From contig NZ_JH993797.1 in NCBI RefSeq assembly GCF_000316115.1, forward strand, positions 2,342,486-2,406,485: a stretch of 64,000 nucleotides of DNA. Direction: 5' to 3'. This DNA is from Leptolyngbya sp. PCC 7375 (GTDB lineage: Bacteria; Cyanobacteriota; Cyanobacteriia; Phormidesmidales; Phormidesmidaceae). How positions within the stretch are numbered: position 1 is the first letter of the stretch; each line of letters begins with the position of its first letter. Shown piece by piece: positions 44,800 to 53,590 of this stretch. The notes under the pieces are model-generated. The model ran no database searches. It had not been told where the DNA came from and saw nothing but the letters and a program-made list of their open reading frames with translations. The position numbers were made by a program, and so were the translations under genes.

Positions 44800-44922
44800 A
44801 ATTTCTGTTTTTGTTAACATTAGCTGCGGGGCAGAGTTGTTATAGCTAGTGATATGAATAGACCTTTTAGAGTATTAACTCGTGAGGGACTTTTCACTAG
44901 ATAAATTGAACAACCTACCCTG

Positions 44923-45318
44923 ATGCTGCCCATGACTACCCATAATGTCCTGCAATTTATGCAGAAAACCGCTGACAATATCGCACTCCAGAAGCAGCTT
45001 GAGCAATTGCTGGGCTGTGGGGACGGCGACATTAGTTCCAGCGTCAACCTTGATCCCGAAGAATCTTTAGCCCTTAGCCAGCGGGCTCCTAAAGTGATTG
45101 AATTAGCCGCATCCATGGGCTACCAGTTTTCTAATGATGAGCTACTGTCAGTTATTGATGCATTTAGACAGCATCAAAATGGCACCCTGTCTGATGACGC
45201 TTTTGCCAAACTTCTAGGGATCAGATCAGGAGAAAGTATACGCCCAGCCGTGCAGAACAACGTTAAGCGTCTTGCCAACTATCTATCTAAAACTTACTTG
45301 GGTGTACATCTGTCTTAA
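44923..45318 (+). CDS. Nif11-like peptide family protein
   Basis: The 131-residue (or 128 if ATG 44932 is used) protein has FMQKTADNIALQKQLEQL and KVIELAASMGYQFSNDEL, the two helices of the Nif11/nitrile-hydratase-leader family. Members include leader peptides of RiPP precursors and non-processed proteins. There is no GG-type leader-core junction and no modification enzyme nearby, so it is probably not an active RiPP precursor. A good terminator follows at 45349. Confidence 0.7.
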   Translation: MLPMTTHNVLQFMQKTADNIALQKQLEQLLGCGDGDISSSVNLDPEESLALSQRAPKVIELAASMGYQFSNDELLSVIDAFRQHQNGTLSDDAFAKLLGIRSGESIRPAVQNNVKRLANYLSKTYLGVHLS

Positions 45319-45348
45319 CGATGCATCCCATCAGCACTGTCCAAATCG

Positions 45349-45390
45349 CCTGGGTTTTCAAAAGCAACGGTTGAAAGCCCAGGTTTCTTT
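45349..45390 (+). terminator. Intrinsic terminator after the Nif11-like gene
   Basis: Arms CCTGGGTTTTCAA and TTGAAAGCCCAGG form a 13-bp stem with one G-U pair and an 9-nt loop, followed by TTTCTTT. It is 30 nt after the stop at 45318. Confidence 0.85.
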
Positions 45391-45739
45391 ATTGGTTTAA
45401 ATAGGAATGGAACTGTCATTTAGCCTCAATAATGCCTAAACAATTCTCACTCTCATGAAAAAAGTGTTATGTCATCACAACAAAATGAACAACAGAAAAA
45501 TTAGGCATAGAGAATATTTTTTTACGTAACACTGCCTTGAGAAACGTAACGACTCTGGATCAGAAATCCTACCTCCGTTAGAGTGTCATTGGACTATACA
45601 TGGTCCTGATATCGTGGCAGGCGATTACTCTAGCTAGTGTATATAGGCTGAGTTTCCAAGGCTAATCACTCTGGATATGGTGAATCCCAGGGGAAGTCTA
45701 TCGCCAGTCTCTTTTTAGAAGATTTTTGTCTATAGTGCA
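45391..45739. other. Gap upstream of the DUF3536 gene
   Basis: About 350 bp precede the DUF3536 gene, with no convincing ORF. GTGTCATTGGACTATAC and GTGCAGTGTCACATAAC near the start of the gene are candidate promoter elements. Nothing else stands out. Confidence 0.45.
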
Positions 45740-48319
45740 GTGTCACATAACATGGTTAATTTCCATTCTGTGACGACATCATTCTCTGATAATCAAGGGT
45801 TGATGCCGTCGTCTGAGGTACTTTCATCTGAGGTGCCCTCGTCTGAAGTATATGTATGTGTTCATGGGCACTTTTATCAGCCACCTCGAGAGAATCCCTC
45901 ACTAGAAGTAGTTGAGCGGCAGCCGGGAGCAGCCCCTTTCCATGATTGGAATGAGCGGATTTTGCGTGAGTCCTATCGTCCCAATGCATTTGCCCGCGTC
46001 ATGGATCACCAGGGCCAGATACTGCAGATCATCAACAACTACGAATTTATTAGTTTTAATATTGGCCCTACGCTGATGAGCTGGCTAGCTCGCCATGATA
46101 TTGAAACATACCGACAAATTTTGGCTGCTGATAAACGTAGTTGCGATCGCAATAACGGCCACGGGAATGCCATTGCCCAAGTCTATAACCACATCATTCT
46201 GCCCCTGGCCAACGAACGTGACAAGCTAACCCAGGTGCGATGGGGCATTGCAGATTTTCGTAAGCGATTTAATCGTGATCCCGAAGGCATGTGGCTGGCG
46301 GAGACAGCGATTGATCAAGATACGCTGCGGGTCTTAATCCAAGAGGGCATTAAGTTCACCATTGTGGCTCCGTCCCAGGTACAGCGTTGCCGTCAGATGG
46401 CAACTGGGGATCAGGCCGCTGGAGAATGGCATCAGGTGGGTGGTGGCCAGATTGATCCCACCCGCCCCTATCGCTGTTTTGTGCCAGGTTTACCGGCAGG
46501 GCAAAACTACATTGATATTTTTGTCTACGACGGGCCGATCTCTGGGGACATGGGCTTTAGCGATATTTTGCAATCGTCCCAGTCCTTTGCTGACCGCATC
46601 GGCCAGGCCATTCGTGGCGAGCGCAAAGGGGCTCAGTTAATTTCCGTCGCCACCGATGGAGAAACCTTTGGTCACCACCGTGGTGGGGCAGAACGTGCCT
46701 TAGCCTATGCTCTGCAAAATGAGTTTATTGATCGGGGCTGGAATGTCATTAGCTATGCCCGTTATCTCAGCCTATTTCCCCCCACCTGGGAGCTGGAACT
46801 GAAACCGGTCACGGCTTGGAGCTGTGCCCACGGTGTAGAGCGCTGGCAAAATGACTGCGGCTGCGGTGGCGGCGGTGAGTGGCACCAGCAATGGCGCGCC
46901 CCATTGCGTCAGGCCCTAGATTGGCTGAGGGATGAGCTAATCGAGATTTACGAAATTACTGGGGAAGAGCTGTTTAAGGATGCTTGGGCGGCACGGGATA
47001 GCTATATCAATATTATTTGCGATCGCACCCCCCTCACCATCAAACAATTTTTCGCCAAACATCAGCACCATGAGCTGACACAGGTTGAGCGCACCGATGC
47101 TTTGTCTCTCTTAGAGATGCAGCGCCATGCCATGCTGATGTATACCAGCTGTGGTTGGTTCTTTGAAGAAATTTCCCGTCCAGAAGGCACCCAGTTACTC
47201 CGTTACGCGGCCCGTGCCATTGAACTAGCGGAAGAAATCTGCGGTGAGTCGCTAGAAGAAGACTTTATTGCCAAGCTAGTCCTGGCCCCCAGCAATGTCC
47301 CCCTATTTAGGGATGGCGCTGGTGTCTATCGAGCCCAGGTACGCCCTGCCCGCATCAGCGTCGAGCAGGTGGTGGCCCACTATGCAATGTCCTCCTTGTT
47401 TCACACCTATCACCGTGAACAGCGTCTGTACTGTCATACACTAACGCACCAGGACTATCAAAAACAGACCATGGGAGCCCTTACCCTAGCCCTGGGTCAG
47501 GTGACCATTGTGTCAGAAATTACCCAGGCGCAGGGCTGTTATACCTTTGCCGTATGTCATCTAGGGGGCCAAGAATTCCTGTGTGGCATTCGCCCCTTCA
47601 AAAATCGAATTGCCTATGCCCGGGCCAAAGAAGCCGTACTAGGAATTTTTGCCCAGGGCAGCATTGTCCAGACAATTGATGCTATCCAAACTCAGTTTGG
47701 AGAGTACACCTTTAACTTGCAACAGCTGTTTAGTGAAGAACGACAGCACATTATGCAGCTGCTGAGCCAAAATACCTTGGATCAGCTTAACCAGCTGTAT
47801 ACCCAAATTTATCGGGAAAACTATGGCGTGCTCATGGCTTTTCATCGAGAAAGCATGGATGTTCCCCGAGAACTACAGGTAGCTGCTGAAATCACCCTTA
47901 GCCACCGTGTTATCGACGTTTTGCGACGGTTAGAACAAGACCTTAGTGATATTGACGAACACATTTTAGCCATCAGCACAGGCTATCTAGGAGAGCTAGA
48001 GGGTATCGCTATTGAAGCCAATCATTTGCGATGTCACCTCACCCTACCCCAAGCGACACCGATTTTAGAGGGCTTAATCTTACAAGCTCTACGCCAAACA
48101 TTGCAGATTGAAACCGATGCGACGAATCAAGCCTGTACCCTCGCCGTCAATCCAATTGCTATTCAAGGCATTAAACGGTTAATTGTCTTGGGGACTAACT
48201 TGGGACTCAATCTCAATTTAGAGCGATCCCAGGAGGTGTATTACAACTACGTACAACAGTGCCCGTCCATACCCAGCCTAGGACAGGCACTGGGCATCGT
48301 AGAATCAGCCCAGAGGTAA
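45740..48319 (+). CDS. DUF3536 glycoside hydrolase family 57-like protein
   Basis: The 859 residues (GTG 45740, or ATG 45752) start with a Ser/Glu-rich lead, then the GH57 N-terminal motif VCVHGHFYQPPRENP, NIGPTLMSWLARH, the catalytic-site WLAETAIDQDTLR and VATDGETFGHH. GH57 enzymes act on alpha-glucans (amylases, branching enzymes). The C-terminal 450 residues are the DUF3536 part. Activity on glycogen-like polymer is plausible; characterised DUF3536 proteins are few. It stands alone with its own promoter region; a palindromic terminator follows at 48331. Confidence 0.93.
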   Translation: MSHNMVNFHSVTTSFSDNQGLMPSSEVLSSEVPSSEVYVCVHGHFYQPPRENPSLEVVERQPGAAPFHDWNERILRESYRPNAFARVMDHQGQILQIINNYEFISFNIGPTLMSWLARHDIETYRQILAADKRSCDRNNGHGNAIAQVYNHIILPLANERDKLTQVRWGIADFRKRFNRDPEGMWLAETAIDQDTLRVLIQEGIKFTIVAPSQVQRCRQMATGDQAAGEWHQVGGGQIDPTRPYRCFVPGLPAGQNYIDIFVYDGPISGDMGFSDILQSSQSFADRIGQAIRGERKGAQLISVATDGETFGHHRGGAERALAYALQNEFIDRGWNVISYARYLSLFPPTWELELKPVTAWSCAHGVERWQNDCGCGGGGEWHQQWRAPLRQALDWLRDELIEIYEITGEELFKDAWAARDSYINIICDRTPLTIKQFFAKHQHHELTQVERTDALSLLEMQRHAMLMYTSCGWFFEEISRPEGTQLLRYAARAIELAEEICGESLEEDFIAKLVLAPSNVPLFRDGAGVYRAQVRPARISVEQVVAHYAMSSLFHTYHREQRLYCHTLTHQDYQKQTMGALTLALGQVTIVSEITQAQGCYTFAVCHLGGQEFLCGIRPFKNRIAYARAKEAVLGIFAQGSIVQTIDAIQTQFGEYTFNLQQLFSEERQHIMQLLSQNTLDQLNQLYTQIYRENYGVLMAFHRESMDVPRELQVAAEITLSHRVIDVLRRLEQDLSDIDEHILAISTGYLGELEGIAIEANHLRCHLTLPQATPILEGLILQALRQTLQIETDATNQACTLAVNPIAIQGIKRLIVLGTNLGLNLNLERSQEVYYNYVQQCPSIPSLGQALGIVESAQR

Positions 48320-48330
48320 GCTTACCCAAC

Positions 48331-48365
48331 CTTTATCAGCGATAAAGGCTTTATCGCTGATAAAG
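48331..48365. terminator. Bidirectional hairpin in convergent gap
   Basis: CTTTATCAGCGATAAAG and its complement are 17-nt perfect arms separated by a single base. It is placed between the DUF3536 gene (stop 48319) and the minus-strand gene whose last three codons and stop (48351) are inside the hairpin. No strong T-run follows on either strand, so it may also be an mRNA-stabilising element. Confidence 0.75.
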
Positions 48366-48962
48366 CACGCGAGCTTCAAATCCTAATCGGCGAGCTTCCC
48401 GCACTCGGGCAGCCGCATCAGAATGACTGCTATAACGCCCAATGTTAATAAACTCCCCCTGACGTACATAGTCTATGGTGGCATTACCAAAGGATTGTTG
48501 AACTTGTCCTAACTTTCTACGTGACTCGATAACGGCAGCCACATAGGGCGTATCATCTCCCTGCTCATTGCCGCCATTGCGACCATCTTCTACGACCACC
48601 TCAACTGTATTGGGGTTGAGACCCAGGATATCGAGGGTTTGTGGACCAGCCACCCCCGTCACCGGCAAATCGTACAGCTGCTGAAACTCTGCCACAGCAG
48701 CCTGGGTCATGGGGCCATAGGCACCATCGACCGGACCTGTTTCAATCCCGTTACGATTCAAAGCTTGTTGCAATGCAGCGACAGCTTCGCCCGAATCACC
48801 CGGCCCCAGGGAAGGTGTCGTCACGGACCGAGGCACCCCACTAGGACTAGGCAGTGGCGGTGGTCCTGGAGGGGGCGGTAGGCGCTGCTGAGCATTACCA
48901 GGCGACCCTAGAAGTAGAAAAATACTGCTAACGACGACAGCTGTCAGTAACTTAGGCATCAC
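48351..48962 (-). CDS. Peptidoglycan-binding-domain protein with SPOR-like C-terminus
   Basis: The 203 residues have a signal peptide (1-25, GNA before QQRL), a Pro-rich linker, one peptidoglycan-binding domain (about 50-115, PGDSGEAVAALQQALNRNG), and a C-terminal domain (about 140-203) containing YVAAVIESRRKLGQVQQSF and GEFINIGRYSSHSDAAARV, a SPOR-like pattern. It should act in the periplasm or on the wall. It is a paralogue of the gene at 49131-50015. Its stop codon lies within the hairpin at 48331-48365. Confidence 0.85.
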   Translation of the reverse strand: MMPKLLTAVVVSSIFLLLGSPGNAQQRLPPPPGPPPLPSPSGVPRSVTTPSLGPGDSGEAVAALQQALNRNGIETGPVDGAYGPMTQAAVAEFQQLYDLPVTGVAGPQTLDILGLNPNTVEVVVEDGRNGGNEQGDDTPYVAAVIESRRKLGQVQQSFGNATIDYVRQGEFINIGRYSSHSDAAARVREARRLGFEARVLYQR

Positions 48963-49130
48963 AATAATTCCTGACTATAATGCGACAGATGCTAACTCAG
49001 CGTACAAACAGCTGCTCAGCTATATACGCTCATGCCAGCTCAGTGGATATCAGTCCGGCTCAGCTGGATGGCGTATATATTAGCGGATGATCACCGAAAT
49101 TGTACTGATTAGCGTGGCAATCACTCCCAT

Positions 49131-50015
49131 TTAATCCCGTAGCACCCGTGCGTCATAACCAAGGTCACTGGCGAAATCAGCCCAAGTATCAGCATCGGAC
49201 TGGTCGAAAAAGCGGCCAATGCTGATATATTCGCCTAGATTATTCCGCTCCACCGTGGCATTGGGAAAATCTTCTTGAACCTTACTCAGCTGAGACGGAC
49301 CAGCAATAATCGCGGCAACATACCGTCCCCGAGGAGACCGACTACTGTCAGCATCACGAATAGACCTATCCCCAGTAGTACCACGACTGCCATCGGCACG
49401 ACTGCCATCGGCGCTAAATCCCATATCTATCAAGGTGGTTCGATCGGCAATGCCATCAACCGGTAGATCTGCTGTTCGCTCGTAGGTTCTGATCGCTTGC
49501 TCAGTCTGAGTGCCATAAACACCATCTGCCTCCAGACTGAAGCCAAAGGTTCTGAGTACTCGCTGTAGAATTCGCACATCGTCTCGACTGGAAGCAGGCG
49601 TGATGCGATCAGAACTAATTGCCCCGTGCACAGGATGGGATAGGCCGACAGGTAAACGCGACAGGTCAACCCCGAGCAAATCTAAGGTTTCCACATCAGC
49701 AATTCCAGTCACATCGAGACGGCGAATACGTTGGAACTGTCGCACTGCTTGGGTAGTGGCTGGACCATATACGCCATTGATGGACGAAGGAAACAACCCG
49801 ATACTGTCTAGCTGTCGCTGTAGCTCTAGCACAGCAGGGCCCCGATCGCCTTCCCGAAGACGGAGCCGACTTTGAGCAATTAAAACAGACCCATCAAATC
49901 GGGTTGGAGTCTGAGCCATAACGGGCACACAGCTTAACAACCAGACACCCACAAGCAGCTTGACACTGAGGCGAGCAGTATGACGAATGGTGGGCAAAAA
50001 AACCGAAACGCTCAT
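49131..50015 (-). CDS. Exported protein with two peptidoglycan-binding domains and SPOR-like C-terminus
   Basis: From ATG 50015 (TTAGGAC 8 nt upstream) the protein has 294 residues; an upstream ATG at 50057 is also in frame. The signal peptide ends near VMA, followed by peptidoglycan-binding domains (REGDRGPAVLELQRQLDSIG and DDVRILQRVLRTFGFSLE), a Ser/Arg/Asp-rich linker with ADGSRADGSR, and a C-terminal domain matching the neighbour at 48351 (GEYISIGRFFDQSDADTW, ARVL). The pair probably arose by duplication. Confidence 0.85.
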   Translation of the reverse strand: MSVSVFLPTIRHTARLSVKLLVGVWLLSCVPVMAQTPTRFDGSVLIAQSRLRLREGDRGPAVLELQRQLDSIGLFPSSINGVYGPATTQAVRQFQRIRRLDVTGIADVETLDLLGVDLSRLPVGLSHPVHGAISSDRITPASSRDDVRILQRVLRTFGFSLEADGVYGTQTEQAIRTYERTADLPVDGIADRTTLIDMGFSADGSRADGSRGTTGDRSIRDADSSRSPRGRYVAAIIAGPSQLSKVQEDFPNATVERNNLGEYISIGRFFDQSDADTWADFASDLGYDARVLRD

Positions 50016-50578
50016 GGCTTGTTGTCCTAATGTCATCATTTCTAACAAATACAACATCCGGCTAAGTGAAATTACGCCCAGATTTTCTCCGATATGCGCG
50101 ATATGTCTATTAAATCACCTGGCTAAGGAATATAAGCCTTCGTCAATATCAGCACGCATAATTACGTAAAAATATCAGCTATTTAAAGCTGGTATAAGGG
50201 CAATTTTGCCTTGGCGTTATCCTAGGACACCCACCTATGGCTTCAGGTGTTTTGTCCTAGGATTAGAACCAATCGATAAACGAATACTGGGAAAGCAATC
50301 GGTTTTAGCTACAATAAGCGCAAACAAAGCGTGAAAATTTGTAACACATTCCGGATTGAGCTATTTTAATTGGCTTAAGCGCTTGCCATCAATGCTCATA
50401 TTTTCCAGCTGTTACCTCTAATAAAACCTGGTTTCAGCCTGGCATTCTTACAGCAAATAGGGCTAACCCATATTGTTCAACCTGCGACATGTGGCTGTAG
50501 TTGTCCCATGCCCTATGTTTGTCGTATCTGGCTGTAGCAAATCCTGATGTCCCCCTAGTCCTATCTCGCTAAGACCGT
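50016..50578. other. Divergent gap between wall protein and K+ channel
   Basis: The 563-bp region should hold both promoters. It includes the 11-bp-arm hairpin at 50219-50263. A 60-codon frame at 49987-50169 is not supported by a ribosome-binding site. Otherwise it is AT-rich with no clear ORF. Confidence 0.5.
50219..50263. other. Stem-loop with 11-bp arms ATCCTAGGACA/TGTCCTAGGAT
   Basis: The arms are perfect; an inner CACCT/AGGTG extends the structure, leaving an 8-nt loop. It lies about 315 nt upstream of the KirBac-like gene and about 200 nt from the minus-strand gene start. It could be an operator for a dimeric regulator, a terminator-like element, or part of an unannotated RNA. Confidence 0.6.
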
Positions 50579-51529
50579 ATGCTAAAACCTCGACTTCGTC
50601 GTGCCTCAAGACGGCTATTGCTGTACCGAGAGCAACGTTACCCCAATATTGAGCGGATTGGGGTAACCCATTCCCATTGGGGAGACCTTTATCACATCTT
50701 ACTGACCATTTCCTGGCCGGTATTTATCATGCTGGTCAGCGGTTGCTATCTACTGGTGAATAGTCTGTTTGCCATGGCCTATGGTCTGGATGCGAATGCG
50801 ATCGCAAACATTCGAGACGGTCACTTTCAGGACTTATTTTTCTTCAGCGTTCAGACCATGGCCTCCATCGGCTACGGTGCCATGTACCCCACCAGTACAT
50901 ACACCCACTGGCTAGTGGTGATCGAGGCAATTTTTGGTGTGTTTTTCATCGCGGTCACTACCGGGCTGGTATTTGCCCGCTTCTCCCTTCCCACCGCTCG
51001 AATTCTATATAGTCGCGTCGCAGTGGTAGCCCCCTTTAATGGTGTCCCCACATTGATGTTTCGCACTGCCAATGAGCGCCGTAACTACATACTAGAAGCA
51101 CAGCTGTGGGTTACCCTCGTTCGGGATGAAACCACTGAAGAAGGTGAGTACATTCGCCGCTTCCACGATCTCCCCCTGGTCCGTTCCCATACACCCGTAT
51201 TTAGCCTCTCCTGGACCGCCATGCACCGCCTGACCAGCGATAGTCCATTCTATGGTGAAACCCCAGAAACATTACGCCAAAACCGAGCTGAGATTATTGT
51301 TACCCTCACCGGTTTAGACGAAACTTTATCCCAGACAATCCATGCACGCCACTCTTTCAGTGCATACGACATCTACTGGAATCATAAGTTCGTAGATATT
51401 ATTTCAACCAACGATAAAGGTCGTTCTGTCGTGGACTACAATCATTTTCACTCGATTGAGCCCGTGGAACAACATAGTACAACCCATCGAAATCCTCAAG
51501 AGCAACTCACCAGCTGGACCTCCCATTAA
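50579..51529 (+). CDS. Inward-rectifier-type potassium channel (KirBac-like)
   Basis: The 316-residue protein has an N-terminal slide-helix region, TM1 (about 40-62), the pore loop VQTMASIGYGAMYP with selectivity filter SIGYG (96-100; usual TVGYG/TIGYG), TM2 (about 110-135) and a Kir-type cytoplasmic immunoglobulin-like domain (about 150-290). This layout is KirBac. The substitution of Ser for Thr at the first filter position is mild. It functions as a tetramer in the plasma membrane, conducting K+. A terminator lies between it and the convergent gene. Confidence 0.9.
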   Translation: MLKPRLRRASRRLLLYREQRYPNIERIGVTHSHWGDLYHILLTISWPVFIMLVSGCYLLVNSLFAMAYGLDANAIANIRDGHFQDLFFFSVQTMASIGYGAMYPTSTYTHWLVVIEAIFGVFFIAVTTGLVFARFSLPTARILYSRVAVVAPFNGVPTLMFRTANERRNYILEAQLWVTLVRDETTEEGEYIRRFHDLPLVRSHTPVFSLSWTAMHRLTSDSPFYGETPETLRQNRAEIIVTLTGLDETLSQTIHARHSFSAYDIYWNHKFVDIISTNDKGRSVVDYNHFHSIEPVEQHSTTHRNPQEQLTSWTSH

Positions 51530-51578
51530 ACCAACAGGTGCCCCTGATACCTGAAGATTTGCCCCCCAAAAGTAAAAA

Positions 51579-51613
51579 GCCAGAGGACATCATTGTTGTT
51601 GATGCCCTCTGGC
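51579..51613 (+). terminator. Intrinsic terminator after the K+ channel gene
   Basis: GCCAGAGG pairs with CCTCTGGC; inner ATCA/TGAT extends the stem. TTAATACTCTGATTTTT follows. It lies 50 nt after the channel stop. Confidence 0.65.
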
Positions 51614-51671
51614 CTTAATACTCTGATTTTTAACCTGGGAACCCCTTATGGCTCAATTGCCACGCTTTTGC

Positions 51672-52907
51672 CTAAACCAGCAGGGTGAAAAGCTTCACCA
51701 TCAGCTTTGTACGATTGATAGGCTTACTGATATAAAAGGAAGCACCACACAGTTTGGCGCGAATACGGCCAATAAGGTTGGCTTTCCTAGCCATCAGAAT
51801 AATCGGTACATCCTTATACTGGGGATGCCGACGCAGGTGAGAGCATAGGTCAAATCCGTCCAAACCTTCCATCGCAGTGGTCAGCATAATCAAATCAGGC
51901 TGACACTTTGCCAGGTCTGCTACTGCTGTAGCCACGTCATCCACTGATGTAATGGAAAAGACCGTGTCTTCTAGAAACTCTCTCAGCTCCCGCAAGGATT
52001 GACTATCAGAATCAATACAAACGAGCTGATACGAAGGAGAGCCACCACCTGCAACCATTTGAGCAGGATTAAAAGTATCAGGGCTCAGTACCTGTAAAGA
52101 GGACTCAAATGTGCTGGAAGACGACGCCTGATTGAGCAGGGTATCAATATCACTCTTTGGCTGAACCAGTTGATCAATAACCTTTCCTGGCTCAGGTATA
52201 ACCACCTCCTGTTGTTTAACAGGAGGTGGCGTATTCCGCTTGGATGAAAAGGTTTCTGCCTCTTGATGACATTGCTCAACCAATGTACGAATATCTAGCG
52301 TACAAAAAGCTGGGTAATCAACAATATTGCTAAAGCTATTAACCTCATAGCTGCCTCGGCTAACCCGTAGTAGCGATGTGATTGTAGTCACTGCCAAAGC
52401 ACGAATAAATTGCCCTGCTTGGTCAAAGGTGATGTGCTCTTGCTCTACGAGCCAGCGAATAGCTCGATAGTCAGCAGTCAAATCATTGTCCTGGTGCGTA
52501 TATTGCCGATGATAGAGCTGCAACTGGGCTAGAACCAAATCGGAAATTGCGTCAGGAAACAGCTGGCGTCCTTCAAATCTCAGTGCATCGAATCCATTCT
52601 GAGAACTCGTTGCAAACAGGAGCTTACCCCGCTGTAGCCATAGAGACCAGCGAACATCATTGGAAACCACCAAGAGTTCGCCACTCACTTGACGCCCGAC
52701 AAGCTGAGCTAGCAACGTGAGCGGATGTAATGTTTTTTGTGTAATAGTGCCTGCTAAAACCATGGGAAGAGTTCCGGTCAAAGAACGGTATTCGAAGGGG
52801 TAAAAATCAGATAGAGCAGCGATGGATGATGACTTCAGGATTAGTGGAAACAGATTCGATACAGTCGTGACAATATCGAAATTGCAGTCTCTCCCTGGTG
52901 TAGTCAT
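51672..52907 (-). CDS. PatA-like response regulator with degenerate receiver
   Basis: The 411 residues combine an N-terminal PatA-type domain (DUF4388-like, about 52-210, GTITQKTLHPLTLLAQLVGRQ with SGELLV) and a C-terminal CheY-like receiver (about 292-411). Asp residues in VCIDSD and the Lys of ISKP are present, but the expected phospho-acceptor Asp is Thr343 in LIMLTTAM. Phosphorylation at the usual position is therefore not possible. PatA-class proteins control heterocyst spacing, phototaxis or similar. Met49 (52763) is an alternative start. Confidence 0.82.
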   Translation of the reverse strand: MTTPGRDCNFDIVTTVSNLFPLILKSSSIAALSDFYPFEYRSLTGTLPMVLAGTITQKTLHPLTLLAQLVGRQVSGELLVVSNDVRWSLWLQRGKLLFATSSQNGFDALRFEGRQLFPDAISDLVLAQLQLYHRQYTHQDNDLTADYRAIRWLVEQEHITFDQAGQFIRALAVTTITSLLRVSRGSYEVNSFSNIVDYPAFCTLDIRTLVEQCHQEAETFSSKRNTPPPVKQQEVVIPEPGKVIDQLVQPKSDIDTLLNQASSSSTFESSLQVLSPDTFNPAQMVAGGGSPSYQLVCIDSDSQSLRELREFLEDTVFSITSVDDVATAVADLAKCQPDLIMLTTAMEGLDGFDLCSHLRRHPQYKDVPIILMARKANLIGRIRAKLCGASFYISKPINRTKLMVKLFTLLV

Positions 52908-53590
52908 CCAAGCAATTCAAAAGAAATTAATTGCCTTGCACTCTCTTGATATAAATAAAGATGAGAAGTAATTAACAACTAAGTAGATACACCTATATTG
53001 AAATTAAGCTCAAGCTGCTCCAGGCACAGAATCTGTATTTTCCTAGAGTTTCTTTCAAATTGAACTTAACGACAATCGAAGAACACAAGCTTGAACGATT
53101 CATTTCACGGTTATATTGACTAATTTCAATCAACTGTTTTAGAAATGCAAGTATTTTCGTAGGAACTGGTCGAAAGTTTATATGTTTTGCTTTAGCAGTT
53201 TATATAAATCAAATTTTAAAATTTGATGTTTCAATTGATGCACCTTCCGGATATGTACGTAAATCGTATTTTTAATGATGCCATGCTTAGCTCACATCCA
53301 ATGTGAGACTTAGTTTTTAGAAGGCTCAGGCATTTGAACGGTTCCTTAAAATTACAGTAAACCTCATATACAGACTTCCAAACATACGTAGGTACATGGC
53401 TCTTTTCTAACAGAATACCCAGCCACCAACCAGGTCTTTTCAGACCATATTTATACGCACTTTTGCTGATAAAACTGCATTTCTAGCAAAGTGTCATGGA
53501 CATATTCTTTCAACAGCCGTGAAAGTGTCCGTCGAGCTGTCTCACAAACATCGGTATATTTGACGAAGGAGAACAACTCCGCAGAGAATC
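52908..53590. other. 683-bp AT-rich gap between ppk and PatA-like gene
   Basis: No ORF with a plausible ribosome-binding site was seen on either strand. A weak hairpin GGACATATTCTTTCA/TGAAAGTGTCC lies at about 53498-53531, 60-90 nt beyond the ppk stop, and may end the ppk transcript. The rest (about 52960-53480) is AT-rich and would suit promoter or untranslated leader of the PatA-like gene, or a small RNA. Confidence 0.45.
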
